From: Haloterrigena salifodinae
Lineage (GTDB): Archaea > Halobacteriota > Halobacteria > Halobacteriales > Natrialbaceae
Assembly: GCF_003977755.1 (NCBI RefSeq)
Contig: NZ_RQWN01000001.1
Span: forward strand, 512,995-576,994
Length of the DNA: 64,000 bases
Direction: 5' to 3'
The position numbers and the translations under genes are program-made. Positions 1 to 8,144 of the stretch are shown here, in pieces. Under the pieces are notes generated by a model. The model was not told the origin of the DNA. It saw only the letters and a program-made list of their open reading frames with translations, and did no database searches. The first letter of the stretch is position 1, and every line of letters begins with the position of its first letter.

Positions 1-448
1 CGAACGTCACTGACTCGAGGCTCGATACACTCGCCGAAAGTGCCACGATCGTCTCCAACGGCACGTCCCGGATCTCCCCCTCCACGGTGAACGAGAGCAC
101 GTCGGGATGCGAGTCGACCGACCCGGGACTGTCGTTCGCGGACGATCGAAGCGCGTCGATTCCGTCCGCGAGGTCTTCCCGGTCCGACGTCGCAACGCCG
201 ACGTCGACGGTCTCGAGTCGAAGCGTCGCCGGCCCGGACAGATCGAGCGCGACGGAGTCCGCGTCGCCGACCGACACGGTCACGCGGACCGGCTTCAATG
301 TCGTTCCCTCGAACTCGCCGAGCAGCGCCTCTGACACTCTCAGATGGCCCTCCACCGCGAATTCGATCCCGTCGGGCGGTCGTGTTTCCACGGCGACGTC
401 CGACAGTCGAATGCGCTTCGCGTCGTCGAATCGGACTGTGTTGTTCAT
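1..448 (-). CDS. Unknown haloarchaeal protein, 3' end outside window
   Basis: Reading down from an ATG at 448 gives 149 uninterrupted codons to the window edge, beginning MNNTVRFDDAKRIRLSDVAV. Codon third positions are strongly GC-rich and the product is acidic, as in the neighbouring real genes; it has no signal peptide or membrane segment and seems to be a soluble beta-rich protein. I recognise no family or catalytic motif. It is divergent from the GH3 gene at 637, with an 8-bp-arm inverted repeat in the shared upstream region. The coding call is fairly secure from composition and length; the function is unknown. Confidence 0.7.
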   Translation of the reverse strand, partial: MNNTVRFDDAKRIRLSDVAVETRPPDGIEFAVEGHLRVSEALLGEFEGTTLKPVRVTVSVGDADSVALDLSGPATLRLETVDVGVATSDREDLADGIDALRSSANDSPGSVDSHPDVLSFTVEGEIRDVPLETIVALSASVSSLESVTF

Positions 449-505
449 CGATCCCTGGGTGAGCGTGCGGTCCGAGCGGGGGAAACGGTACCGCCGAGAA
501 TCGGC

Positions 506-530
506 GTGTACGGCGTACTCCTCCGTACAC
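506..530. promoter_or_regulatory. Perfect inverted repeat in divergent promoter region
   Basis: GTGTACGG at 506-513 and CCGTACAC at 523-530 are exact reverse complements separated by 9 bp. The site lies 58 bp upstream of the minus-strand start at 448 and about 107 bp before the GH3 start. The geometry suits a dimeric regulator, but no regulator is encoded nearby. Confidence 0.45.
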
Positions 531-597
531 AAGCGCTACCCGATCGTTACCCGCAGTCGCGTGCGACATAGCCACCTGCTACCTCGCGTGTAGCTAG

Positions 598-612
598 GAA
601 ATATTTATACAA
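598..612 (+). promoter_or_regulatory. TATA-like promoter of GH3 gene
   Basis: An AT-only stretch around TATTTATACAATAT lies about 27-30 bp before the ATG at 637. Archaeal TATA boxes sit about 25-28 bp before the start site, so transcription is predicted to begin at or within a few bases of the ATG (leaderless mRNA). It is the only AT-rich block in the region. Confidence 0.55.
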
Positions 613-636
613 TATAGAGTAATATGAATAGGTCGT

Positions 637-3201
637 ATGACAGCTGATAACAATGGTGACGAAGTCGACGAATCGCGCCGAACGTTCATGAAGGCGACCG
701 GTGCAGCGACGGCCGCAGCCGGACTCGGGGCCACCGGTGCGGCGGCCGGCGACGGGACGCGATCGAAGCGCATCGAGAACCTGCTCGAGGCGATGACCAT
801 AGAGCAGAAGGTCGGCCAGATGACCCAGGTCGCGATCGACGACCTCGGCGAGGGGTTCGACCCCGACACCGCGTTCAACGATCACGACGACGCGGACACG
901 CTCGGCGACCTGTTCGCCGAACTCCACGTCGGATCGATCCTCAACGGCGGCGCCACAGGACCGACCGACGACGGTGGGGAGTTCGTCGAGGGGCTCAACG
1001 GCCTCCAGGAGTACAACCTCGAGGTCAACGAGCCCTCGATCCCGTTCGTCTGGGGCTGTGACGCCCTCCACGGAAATTGCCTGCTCGAGGGCTGTACGAG
1101 CTTTCCGCAGCGACTCAACATGGGTGCAACGCGCGACGTCGACCTCGTCGAGGCGGCGGCGACCCATACGGGCGATTCCGTCGCGGCGATCGGCGGCCAC
1201 TGGACCTTCGGGCCGACGCTGGACGTCCTGCGGGACATGCGCTGGGGTCGCTACTTCGAGGGCCACAGCGAGGACGCGATGCTGCTCGGCGAGATGGGGA
1301 AAGCGCGGGCGCGAGGCTTCCAGCAGAGCGGGCGGGTCGCCGCGACGGTCAAGCACTTCGCCGGCTACGGCTCCCCGAACACCGGTTCCGACCGGACCCA
1401 CGCTCGGACCTCGATGCGGGACCTGCGGACCAGACAGTTCGAGTCCTACCGGCGCGGTCTCGAGGAGGCCAAGACGGTGATGGTCAACAGCGGCGCGGTC
1501 AACGGAAAGCCGGCCCACGCTTCGCCGTGGCTGCTGACGACGGTCCTGCGCGACCGGTTCGGTTTCGACGGTGTGGTACTGACCGACTGGGACGACTTCG
1601 AGCGGATGCTCTCGAACCACGAGTACCTGCCGGACACCGACGCGGGCTGGCGCGAGTCGGTCCGACAGGGCATCGAGGCCGGCATCGACATGCACATGTG
1701 CGGCGGCGAGACGGCGCCGACCGAGTTCATCGACACCGTGATCGACCTCGTCGAGAGCGGTGAGCTCTCCGAGCGGCGCATCGACGAGTCGGTCCGTCGC
1801 ATCCTCGCGCTCAAGGCCGATCTCGGACTGTTCGAGGACCCCCTCGCGCCGGAGGACGAGATCGGCGACATCGTCGGCGGCGCCGCCGACGTCTCTGAGC
1901 AACTCGCCAAGGAGTCACTGGTCCTGCTACAAAACGAGGACGACGCGCTGCCCCTCGAGGGCGTCGACGACCTCCTGCTGACCGGCCCCGGCGTCCACGA
2001 CGGGATGGAAAATCGGTTCCTGATGCAACACGGCGGCTGGACACTCGGCTGGCAGGGGATCGAGGACGGCGAGCTGACCCCGGACGGCCCGCGGCCGCGC
2101 CAGAACACGATCGAGGGCGAACTGGAAGCCCGGCTCGGCGACGGACTCACGCACGTGCCGACGGAGTACGAGCCGGCCGCCTACGAGAGCCTCTACGAGA
2201 ACTTCGACAACGGCTTCTTCAACATCACCGACGAGCAGGCGGCGGCGATCCGCGAGGCCGCACCGGGCTCCGACGCCGTCGTCGTCGTCCTCGGCGAGGG
2301 GACGCACAACGAGAGCTTCGGCGACCGGGACAAGATGCGGTTCCTCGAGGCCCAGCGGGAACTCGTCGAACTCGTCGATGCCGAGACGGGCGACGACGTT
2401 CCGCTCGTCGGCGTGATCCTCGCCGGAAGCCCGCGCGGCACGGCGGAGACGTTCCGACACCTAGACGCCGTGGTCTTCGCCGGCCAGCCGGGCAGCGATA
2501 CCGGCGTCGCGGTCGTCGACACGCTCTTCGGCGACTACAACCCCTCTGGGAAGCTCCCGTTCACCTGGGAGTCCCACGTCGGGCACGTCCCACAGATCTA
2601 CGACGAGTATCCGCCGCGTCACCCCGACGGGGCGGGCGATCAGATGGTCCAGTTCGAGTTCGGCCACGGCCTCTCCTACACCGACTGGAAGTACGCGGAC
2701 CTGTCGCTGTCGACCGACTCGGTGAAAAACCCCGCGTCGACACCGGCCGTGACGGCCCACGTGACCGTCGAGAACGCGGGCGAAACGGCCGGCGAGCACG
2801 TCATCGAGGTCTATAACACCGAGTCCTATGGCTCCGTGCTCCAGCCCCACCGTCGCCTGATGGGCTTCGAACGGGTCGCCCTCGAGCCGGGCGAGTGCGA
2901 GACCGTCGCCGTCGGCCTCGACCTCTCGACGCTCGAGGTCGTCCCCGGCGACGTCCCCGGATGGGGGCCACGGGTCGTCGAGGCCGGCGAGTACGAACTC
3001 TGGATCGGCACCGACTGGGGCGTAAACGCGGACGACGAGGACGACGGCGAGACGGCGACGCTGACCGTCGGGAAGACGGCCTCCATCACCGACCCCGAGC
3101 CGACGCCGGGCCGCTACGACATCGACGGAGATGGCGACGAGGACTTCGAGGACGTGATGGCGCTCCACCGGCGGCTCAAACACCGAAGACGGCGACGGTG
3201 A
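637..3201 (+). CDS. Secreted glycoside hydrolase family 3 (beta-glucosidase type) with EF-hand-like tail
   Basis: 854 aa. The N-terminus has a twin-arginine signal (SRRTFMKATGAA), implying folded export by Tat. The GH3 N-domain shows GCDALHGN, KHFAGYG and the nucleophile region GVVLTDWDDF (Asp about residue 317). A GH3 C-domain and a fibronectin-III-like domain follow. A calcium-loop motif DIDGDGDEDFED (about 828-839) resembles dockerin/EF-hand tails of other haloarchaeal secreted enzymes. It probably releases terminal beta-linked sugars outside the cell; the substrate is not determinable. The end is odd: the frame terminates in an arginine run (HRRLKHRRRRR), while the +1 frame stays open and acidic to a TGA that overlaps the next gene's ATG (see findings). 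Confidence 0.93.
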   Translation: MTADNNGDEVDESRRTFMKATGAATAAAGLGATGAAAGDGTRSKRIENLLEAMTIEQKVGQMTQVAIDDLGEGFDPDTAFNDHDDADTLGDLFAELHVGSILNGGATGPTDDGGEFVEGLNGLQEYNLEVNEPSIPFVWGCDALHGNCLLEGCTSFPQRLNMGATRDVDLVEAAATHTGDSVAAIGGHWTFGPTLDVLRDMRWGRYFEGHSEDAMLLGEMGKARARGFQQSGRVAATVKHFAGYGSPNTGSDRTHARTSMRDLRTRQFESYRRGLEEAKTVMVNSGAVNGKPAHASPWLLTTVLRDRFGFDGVVLTDWDDFERMLSNHEYLPDTDAGWRESVRQGIEAGIDMHMCGGETAPTEFIDTVIDLVESGELSERRIDESVRRILALKADLGLFEDPLAPEDEIGDIVGGAADVSEQLAKESLVLLQNEDDALPLEGVDDLLLTGPGVHDGMENRFLMQHGGWTLGWQGIEDGELTPDGPRPRQNTIEGELEARLGDGLTHVPTEYEPAAYESLYENFDNGFFNITDEQAAAIREAAPGSDAVVVVLGEGTHNESFGDRDKMRFLEAQRELVELVDAETGDDVPLVGVILAGSPRGTAETFRHLDAVVFAGQPGSDTGVAVVDTLFGDYNPSGKLPFTWESHVGHVPQIYDEYPPRHPDGAGDQMVQFEFGHGLSYTDWKYADLSLSTDSVKNPASTPAVTAHVTVENAGETAGEHVIEVYNTESYGSVLQPHRRLMGFERVALEPGECETVAVGLDLSTLEVVPGDVPGWGPRVVEAGEYELWIGTDWGVNADDEDDGETATLTVGKTASITDPEPTPGRYDIDGDGDEDFEDVMALHRRLKHRRRRR

Positions 3202-3318
3202 CGCGACGGGGCCCAGCGCGACGGTGACCGTCGCGGCTGCGGCCGTCGCGAGCGGGTGGACGCGACTCCGGCACCCGCTTCGACAACAACTAACTGTCGG
3301 CTCGGTGAACGGGCGTCC

Positions 3319-4449
3319 ATGACCCTCGAGATCGGCGTTCTCGGCTATCGATTCATGGGTAAAGCACACGCGAACGCGATGGCGCGGCTGCCAATGTTCT
3401 TCCCGGAGGCGCCCGACGTCGAGCGCAGCGTGCTCGTCGGCCGAGACGAGGACGCGCTCGAGGACGCGGCCGACCGACTCGGGTTCGACGAGATATCGAC
3501 CGACTGGACGGGCGTGATCGACGAGGTCGACGCCTTCTACAACCTCGGTCCGAACCACGTCCACGCCGAGCCCTCGATCGCGGCGCTCGAGGCCGGCACG
3601 CCGGTCTTCTGCGAGAAACCCCTCGCCCCGACGCTCGAGGACGCCCGGTCGATGGCCGACGCGGCCCGCGAGGCCGGCGACGACGTGCCCGCCGGCTGCG
3701 CGTTCAACTACCGGTTCGTTCCCGCGATCCAGTACGCGAAGCGGTTGCTCGAGGAGGGCGAACTCGGCGAGATCCGCCACGTCCGTGGGCGTTACCTCCA
3801 GGACTGGCTGGTCGACCCCGAAGCGCCGTGGTCGTGGCGCAACGACGAGGAGCTGGCCGGCTCGGGCGCGCTGGGCGACCTCGGTGCGCACACGGTCGAC
3901 CTGCTTCGGTTCTTGGTCGGCGACGACGACCTCGCGGGCGATATCGACCGGCTCAGCGGTCACCTGCGGACGTTCGTGGACGAACGTCCCGTGGAGGGCG
4001 AGGACGGTGAGACGCGATCCGTCACCGTCGACGACGCCTACTCCGCGCAACTCGAGTTCGAAAACGGCGCGATGGGCACCCTCGAGGCCTCCCGCGTCGC
4101 GACCGGGCACAAGAACGACCACGTGATCGAAATCCACGGCTCCGAGGGGAGCTTGAAGTTCTCCCTCGAGCGCCTGAACGAACTCGAACTGCTGCGCCGG
4201 GACGAGAACCGCGGCTACGAGACGATCCTGGTGACCGACGAGGACGACCCCTACGTCGACCACTGGTGGCCGCCGGGCCACGTACTGGGCTGGGAGCACA
4301 CATTCGTCCACGAGAACTACGAGTTCTTAAGCGCCGTCGAGAGCGGCGGCGAGTTCGAGCCGAGTTTCGACACCGGCCTCGAGGCCCAGCGCGTCCTCGC
4401 CGCGATCGAGGAGAGCGACGAGCGCGGCGAATGGATCGGGCTCGAGTAG
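3319..4449 (+). CDS. Gfo/Idh/MocA family oxidoreductase
   Basis: 376 aa from the ATG at 3319 (MTLEIGVLGYRFMGKAHANA). The Rossmann fold motif is GVLGYRFMGKAH, and the family signature lysine region is VFCEKPLAP. The C-terminal GFO_IDH_MocA domain contains the DLGAHTVDLLRFLVGD segment typical of sugar or inositol dehydrogenases. Such enzymes use NAD(P) to oxidise or reduce sugar-type substrates in the cytoplasm. Its position right behind a secreted beta-glucosidase suggests metabolism of the released sugar. An in-frame GTG upstream at 3256 would add 21 residues lacking family similarity, so 3319 is preferred. Confidence 0.9.
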   Translation: MTLEIGVLGYRFMGKAHANAMARLPMFFPEAPDVERSVLVGRDEDALEDAADRLGFDEISTDWTGVIDEVDAFYNLGPNHVHAEPSIAALEAGTPVFCEKPLAPTLEDARSMADAAREAGDDVPAGCAFNYRFVPAIQYAKRLLEEGELGEIRHVRGRYLQDWLVDPEAPWSWRNDEELAGSGALGDLGAHTVDLLRFLVGDDDLAGDIDRLSGHLRTFVDERPVEGEDGETRSVTVDDAYSAQLEFENGAMGTLEASRVATGHKNDHVIEIHGSEGSLKFSLERLNELELLRRDENRGYETILVTDEDDPYVDHWWPPGHVLGWEHTFVHENYEFLSAVESGGEFEPSFDTGLEAQRVLAAIEESDERGEWIGLE

Positions 4450-4539
4450 GACGAGATCGCCGCGAGGACGGGGTTCAGTCGACGATTCGTCTCGCAGTCG
4501 GAGTGACTCGAGTGTCCTCGACTCGTGAACCGACACGCC

Positions 4540-4880
4540 GTACGGTGGCGCGCGCTGTCGATCCGACCGAACGAGAGTGAGGGCGGTCGATGACAGCGCG
4601 CGAGGGATGAGCGAACGAACGAAATGAGTGAGCGAATCGGCTGGGGAGGGAGTGGCTCTCCTCGTTGCCAGCAACAGGGGTAGTACACTGACGAAACTAG
4701 CGTTCTGCTCGTGCTGGCAACAGGGAATTACCACCACCCCAGCCGATTCGTTCCCTTCGTCTGCTCACAGGCCGATAGCCCGTTCGCATGGTATGCGGGA
4801 CCGAAGGTCCCGCACTAGTCACTCATCCCTCGCGTGAGTTCATCCTCCGATTCACGGTCGTTCATCGCAGGACAGCGCGC
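4540..4880. repeat. Head-to-head pair of an intergenic repeat element
   Basis: Two copies of one element face each other here. The left copy (about 4544-4675) is the reverse complement of the right copy (about 4712-4877). Shared blocks, in right-copy orientation, are GGCAACAGGG, CCCAGCCGATTCG, a CATCCCTCGCG block and GACAGCGCGCGCCACCG. The right copy contains a perfect hairpin, TGCGGGACC-GAA-GGTCCCGCA, at 4794-4814. A third copy is at 53220-53356. No protein is encoded. This fills most of the gap between the oxidoreductase and the SHOCT gene. Confidence 0.7.
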
Positions 4881-4975
4881 GCCACCGCAGGATCGCCTTC
4901 CACTCCGTTCTCCGATCGACCGACGTCCAGCGCCGCGGGATTTTTTGTAGCTCCGTTGAGAACAACGAGGGAGAG

Positions 4976-5470
4976 ATGGACGAGAGGATCAGAGACGCCA
5001 TCGCCTACGATGGATGGCTGTTCGTAGCGATCCTGACGCTCGCGCTCACGAGCCTCGCCGGACTCGCCGGCCTCGAGGCGCTCGCCGGCGTGATCACGAT
5101 CGTTGGCTGGTTCGTGCTGACGCCGATCCTGCTGTTCTGGGGCGACGAAGTCGCGCTGTTGCTCGAGGACGACGGGCCGACGGACGCAACGCGTACCGGC
5201 GAACCCGCCGCCGATTCGGATCCGCTCGAGGAACTGAAACGCCGCTACGCGGCGGGAGAGATCGACGACGCGGAGTTCGAGCGCCGACTCGAGCGACTCG
5301 TGGCCGTCGACGAGCTCCCGGACGACGCAATCGGCGCCGAGGCGCCGACCGAGACGACGGCCGACGAACCGATGGCGGACGCTGCAGCCGTCAGCGAGGC
5401 AGCAGACGAAGCAACTGAACCCGACCCGCTCGAGCGAGATCGAGACCGCGAGCGGGCCCGAGACCGCTAG
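4976..5470 (+). CDS. SHOCT-domain membrane protein
   Basis: 164 aa. Two hydrophobic helices (about residues 14-58, including WLFVAILTLALTSL and VITIVGWFVLTPILLFW) are followed by a SHOCT motif, DPLEELKRRYAAGEIDDAEF (about 82-101), and then an acidic Ala/Glu/Asp-rich tail. SHOCT modules occur at the ends of many small prokaryotic membrane proteins and probably mediate oligomerisation; no enzymatic role is visible. It stands alone between the repeat pair and the oxidoreductase at 5558. Confidence 0.85.
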   Translation: MDERIRDAIAYDGWLFVAILTLALTSLAGLAGLEALAGVITIVGWFVLTPILLFWGDEVALLLEDDGPTDATRTGEPAADSDPLEELKRRYAAGEIDDAEFERRLERLVAVDELPDDAIGAEAPTETTADEPMADAAAVSEAADEATEPDPLERDRDRERARDR

Positions 5471-5557
5471 CCGGGAGCGCACGAGCGCGAGCGGCACCCG
5501 CTTTCGATTGCCGCAAGCGTCGCGTATTCCCGGCGGACGACCCAAGGGGCGAGCGCT

Positions 5558-6562
5558 ATGTCTTCGGAGATGACCGCCTACGTGATCGAGGAGTTCGGCG
5601 AGCCGGACGCCTTCGAGCGAACGACCGTCGACGTCCCCGAGCCCGGACCGGACGAGATCCGCGTCGAGGTCGTCGCGAGCAGCGTCAACCCGGTCGACTA
5701 CAAGATCCGGCAGGGGGCGATCCCGGACTTCGCACCGGAGCTCCCGGCGCGGCTCCACTGCGACGTCGCGGGTGTCGTCGACGCGGTCGGCGAGGATGTC
5801 GACGCCTTCGAGGCCGGCGACGAGGTCTACGGCATGCCCGGCGGCGCCGGCCGGCAGGGCGCGCTCGCCGACTACGTCGTCGGCAACGTGGGGACGTTCG
5901 CCCGCGCGCCCGAGTCGCTGCCGCTTTCCGACGCCGCGGCCCTCCCGGTCGTCGCGCTCACGGCGTGGGAGCTACTCACCGACAAATCAAGCGTCGCTGA
6001 CGGCGACGACGTGATCGTCTACGGCGCCAGCGGCGGCGTCGGTCACGTCGGCGTCCAGATCGCCGACCACCTCGGCGCCGAAGTCACCGCGACCGGCTCG
6101 AGCGAGGAAAAGCGCGAACTCGCCGAACGGCTCGGCGCCGACGCGACCGTCGACTACACCGAGACGGACGTCGAGGAGTACGTCGCGGAACACGCCGACG
6201 GGATGGGCTTCGACGTCGTCTTCGACCCGATCGGCGACGACCACCTCGAGACGGCCTTCGAGGCGGTCCGACCCTACGGTTCCGTCGTGACGACCGAGTC
6301 GAGCGCGGCCCAGGACGTCGACCTCGCGCCCATGCACGAGAACTCCCTCGAGTTGGGCGTCGTGCTGGTCATCCTCCCGGTGCTGCTCGGCGACCGACAG
6401 GAGCGCATCGGTGAGGAACTCGCAGAGATCGCCGAGCTCGTCGACGACGGCGCCGTCGAACCCCACATCGACGACCGCTATTCGTTCGACGACGTCGCCG
6501 AGGCCCACCGGCGCGCTGAGTCCGGCGACTTCGTCGGGAAGCTCCTGCTGGTCAACGAGTAA
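5558..6562 (+). CDS. NADPH:quinone oxidoreductase-like medium-chain dehydrogenase
   Basis: 334 aa, normal length for the zinc-free quinone oxidoreductase branch of the MDR superfamily. The GroES-like N-domain shows ASSVNPVDYKIRQG, and the nucleotide fold has VIVYGASGGVGHVGVQIA. Structural and catalytic zinc ligands are absent. It probably reduces quinones or alpha,beta-unsaturated carbonyls with NADPH in the cytoplasm. A second in-frame ATG at 5570 is an equally plausible start. It appears monocistronic. Confidence 0.88.
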   Translation: MSSEMTAYVIEEFGEPDAFERTTVDVPEPGPDEIRVEVVASSVNPVDYKIRQGAIPDFAPELPARLHCDVAGVVDAVGEDVDAFEAGDEVYGMPGGAGRQGALADYVVGNVGTFARAPESLPLSDAAALPVVALTAWELLTDKSSVADGDDVIVYGASGGVGHVGVQIADHLGAEVTATGSSEEKRELAERLGADATVDYTETDVEEYVAEHADGMGFDVVFDPIGDDHLETAFEAVRPYGSVVTTESSAAQDVDLAPMHENSLELGVVLVILPVLLGDRQERIGEELAEIAELVDDGAVEPHIDDRYSFDDVAEAHRRAESGDFVGKLLLVNE

Positions 6563-6673
6563 CGAGCGACGCCTGATCTCTCCGGTCCCCACTTCCGATA
6601 TCGCTCGAGCCCTCCCGCCGGTTCCGTCCGAAGATCGATATTTCTTATGCGCGACCGCGAGTAGCGACCGAGC

Positions 6674-7411
6674 ATGCGACTCGAGACGAGTTCCTGGACC
6701 GACGTGGACGAGGCGTCACCGACGACCGCGCTGCTCCCCGTCGGCAGCACGGAACAACACGGCCCGCACGCCCCCGTCGGAACCGATACGTTCGTCGCTC
6801 GAGCGATCGCCAACGCGGCCGACCGAGCGAGCGACGCCGAGTCGATCGTCGGCCCGACGATTTCGGTCGGAATCGCCCCCTACCACGGTAACTTTCCGGG
6901 GACGTGCTCCGTCTCCGCGGAGACGTTCCGGCGCTACGTCCGCGACGTCGTCGAGTCGATCGCCGACTCGAGCGTCGAGACGGTCGTCTTCGTCAACGGC
7001 CACGGCGGCAACGGCGAGACGCTATCCCACCTCGCCCGCGAGATGACCGCGGCAGACGAGATCGACTGCGAGGCGTACCTGTGGGAGTGGATGCGTGCCG
7101 TCGACGAGCACGTCGGTCACGCGGGCGAACTCGAGACGGCCGTGTTGCTCCACCTGCGTCCCGACGACGTCGGCGACCCGGTCGCCGGCGACGCGGCGAC
7201 GTGGGCGGATACGGTCGACGGCGGGGTCGTCCACCAGTTCACCGACGCGTTCAGCGGGAACGGCGCGGTCGGCGACGCGACGGACGCCTCTCCCGAACAG
7301 GGAGAACGGGTGTTCGAGACGGCCGTCAATGCGCTCGTCTCGTTCCTCGAGCGGGTTCGGCCCGCTGACGGAGACGAGGGAAGAGAGACGAGAGAGAGCG
7401 CCCAGTCGTGA
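6674..7411 (+). CDS. Creatininase family protein
   Basis: 245 aa. The creatininase metal-site motifs are present: VGSTEQHGPHAPVGTD (Glu27, His29, Asp38) and NGHGGN (about 108-113), plus a later glutamate in GHAGELETAV. The family includes creatinine amidohydrolase, MftE-type peptidases and formamide hydrolases; the substrate cannot be chosen from sequence. Its stop overlaps the next gene's start by 4 bp (GTGA), so the two are translationally coupled. Confidence 0.88.
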   Translation: MRLETSSWTDVDEASPTTALLPVGSTEQHGPHAPVGTDTFVARAIANAADRASDAESIVGPTISVGIAPYHGNFPGTCSVSAETFRRYVRDVVESIADSSVETVVFVNGHGGNGETLSHLAREMTAADEIDCEAYLWEWMRAVDEHVGHAGELETAVLLHLRPDDVGDPVAGDAATWADTVDGGVVHQFTDAFSGNGAVGDATDASPEQGERVFETAVNALVSFLERVRPADGDEGRETRESAQS

Positions 7412-8088
7412 CGCGCTCGTCGAACGGCGACGAGGACGTCAAAGAGGTCGTCCGGCGGTACTGGAACGGCCGCGCCGACTCGTACGACGACGACGGAATC
7501 TCCGGCGTCCGCGCCGACGAACAGCGCGAGGCGTGGCTGGCGGTGCTCCGACAATGGACAGGCGACCCGCCCCGCCGCGCGCTCGACCTCGGCTGCGGAA
7601 CGGGGACGATCTCGCTGCTGCTGGCCGAGTTGGGCCACAACGTCTCGGGCGTCGATCTCACGCCCGAGATGCTCGAGCGCGCCCGAGCGAAGGCCCGGGA
7701 AGCGGGGTTGTCGATCGACTTCGGTCTCGGCGACGCCGAGGCGCTCCCGGTTCCCGACGACGCCTACGACGTGGTGACGGCGCGCCACCTCATCTGGACG
7801 TTGCCGAACCCTTCGAGGGCGATTCGGGAGTGGCGACGGGTCGTCAGACCCGGGGGTCGGATCGTCCTCCTCGAGGGTCACTGGGACTTCCCGGAGCCGT
7901 GGGACGAGTATCGAGAGATCCACGACGACCTGCCGCTGTACCGCGGTCGGCCGCCCGGCGAACTGGTCGATTTTCTCGCGGATCACGGACTCGAGCGGAT
8001 CGAGCACGAACCGCTGATGGACGCGACGCTCTGGGGCGAAGACCCGGAGCAAGAACTGTACGTCGTGGGCATCGACGTTCCCGAGTAA
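7408..8088 (+). CDS. Class I SAM-dependent methyltransferase
   Basis: 226 aa with a GTG start overlapping the creatininase stop. The SAM-binding motif I is ALDLGCGTGTISLLL, followed by the acidic loop GVDLTPEMLERA and motif IV region VVTARHLIWTLPNP. It looks like a small-molecule methyltransferase of the UbiE/BioC type; the substrate is unknown. It converges on a peptide/nickel ABC importer operon (its last gene ends at 8145). Methyltransferases of this class are often encoded beside such importers, but that link is only suggestive here because the strands differ. Confidence 0.88.
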   Translation: MTRSSNGDEDVKEVVRRYWNGRADSYDDDGISGVRADEQREAWLAVLRQWTGDPPRRALDLGCGTGTISLLLAELGHNVSGVDLTPEMLERARAKAREAGLSIDFGLGDAEALPVPDDAYDVVTARHLIWTLPNPSRAIREWRRVVRPGGRIVLLEGHWDFPEPWDEYREIHDDLPLYRGRPPGELVDFLADHGLERIEHEPLMDATLWGEDPEQELYVVGIDVPE

Positions 8089-8144
8089 CCGTCGCGGCGG
8101 GGCCCATGACATGCGTCGGAGCCCGAGCTAGTCTTCGACCACCG

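Noticed and set aside
2461-4311. Long minus-strand reading of about 616 codons
   Set aside because: It lies antisense to the GH3 and Gfo/Idh genes; rich in Arg, Val and His with no motifs. GC-rich codons often leave the opposite strand open.
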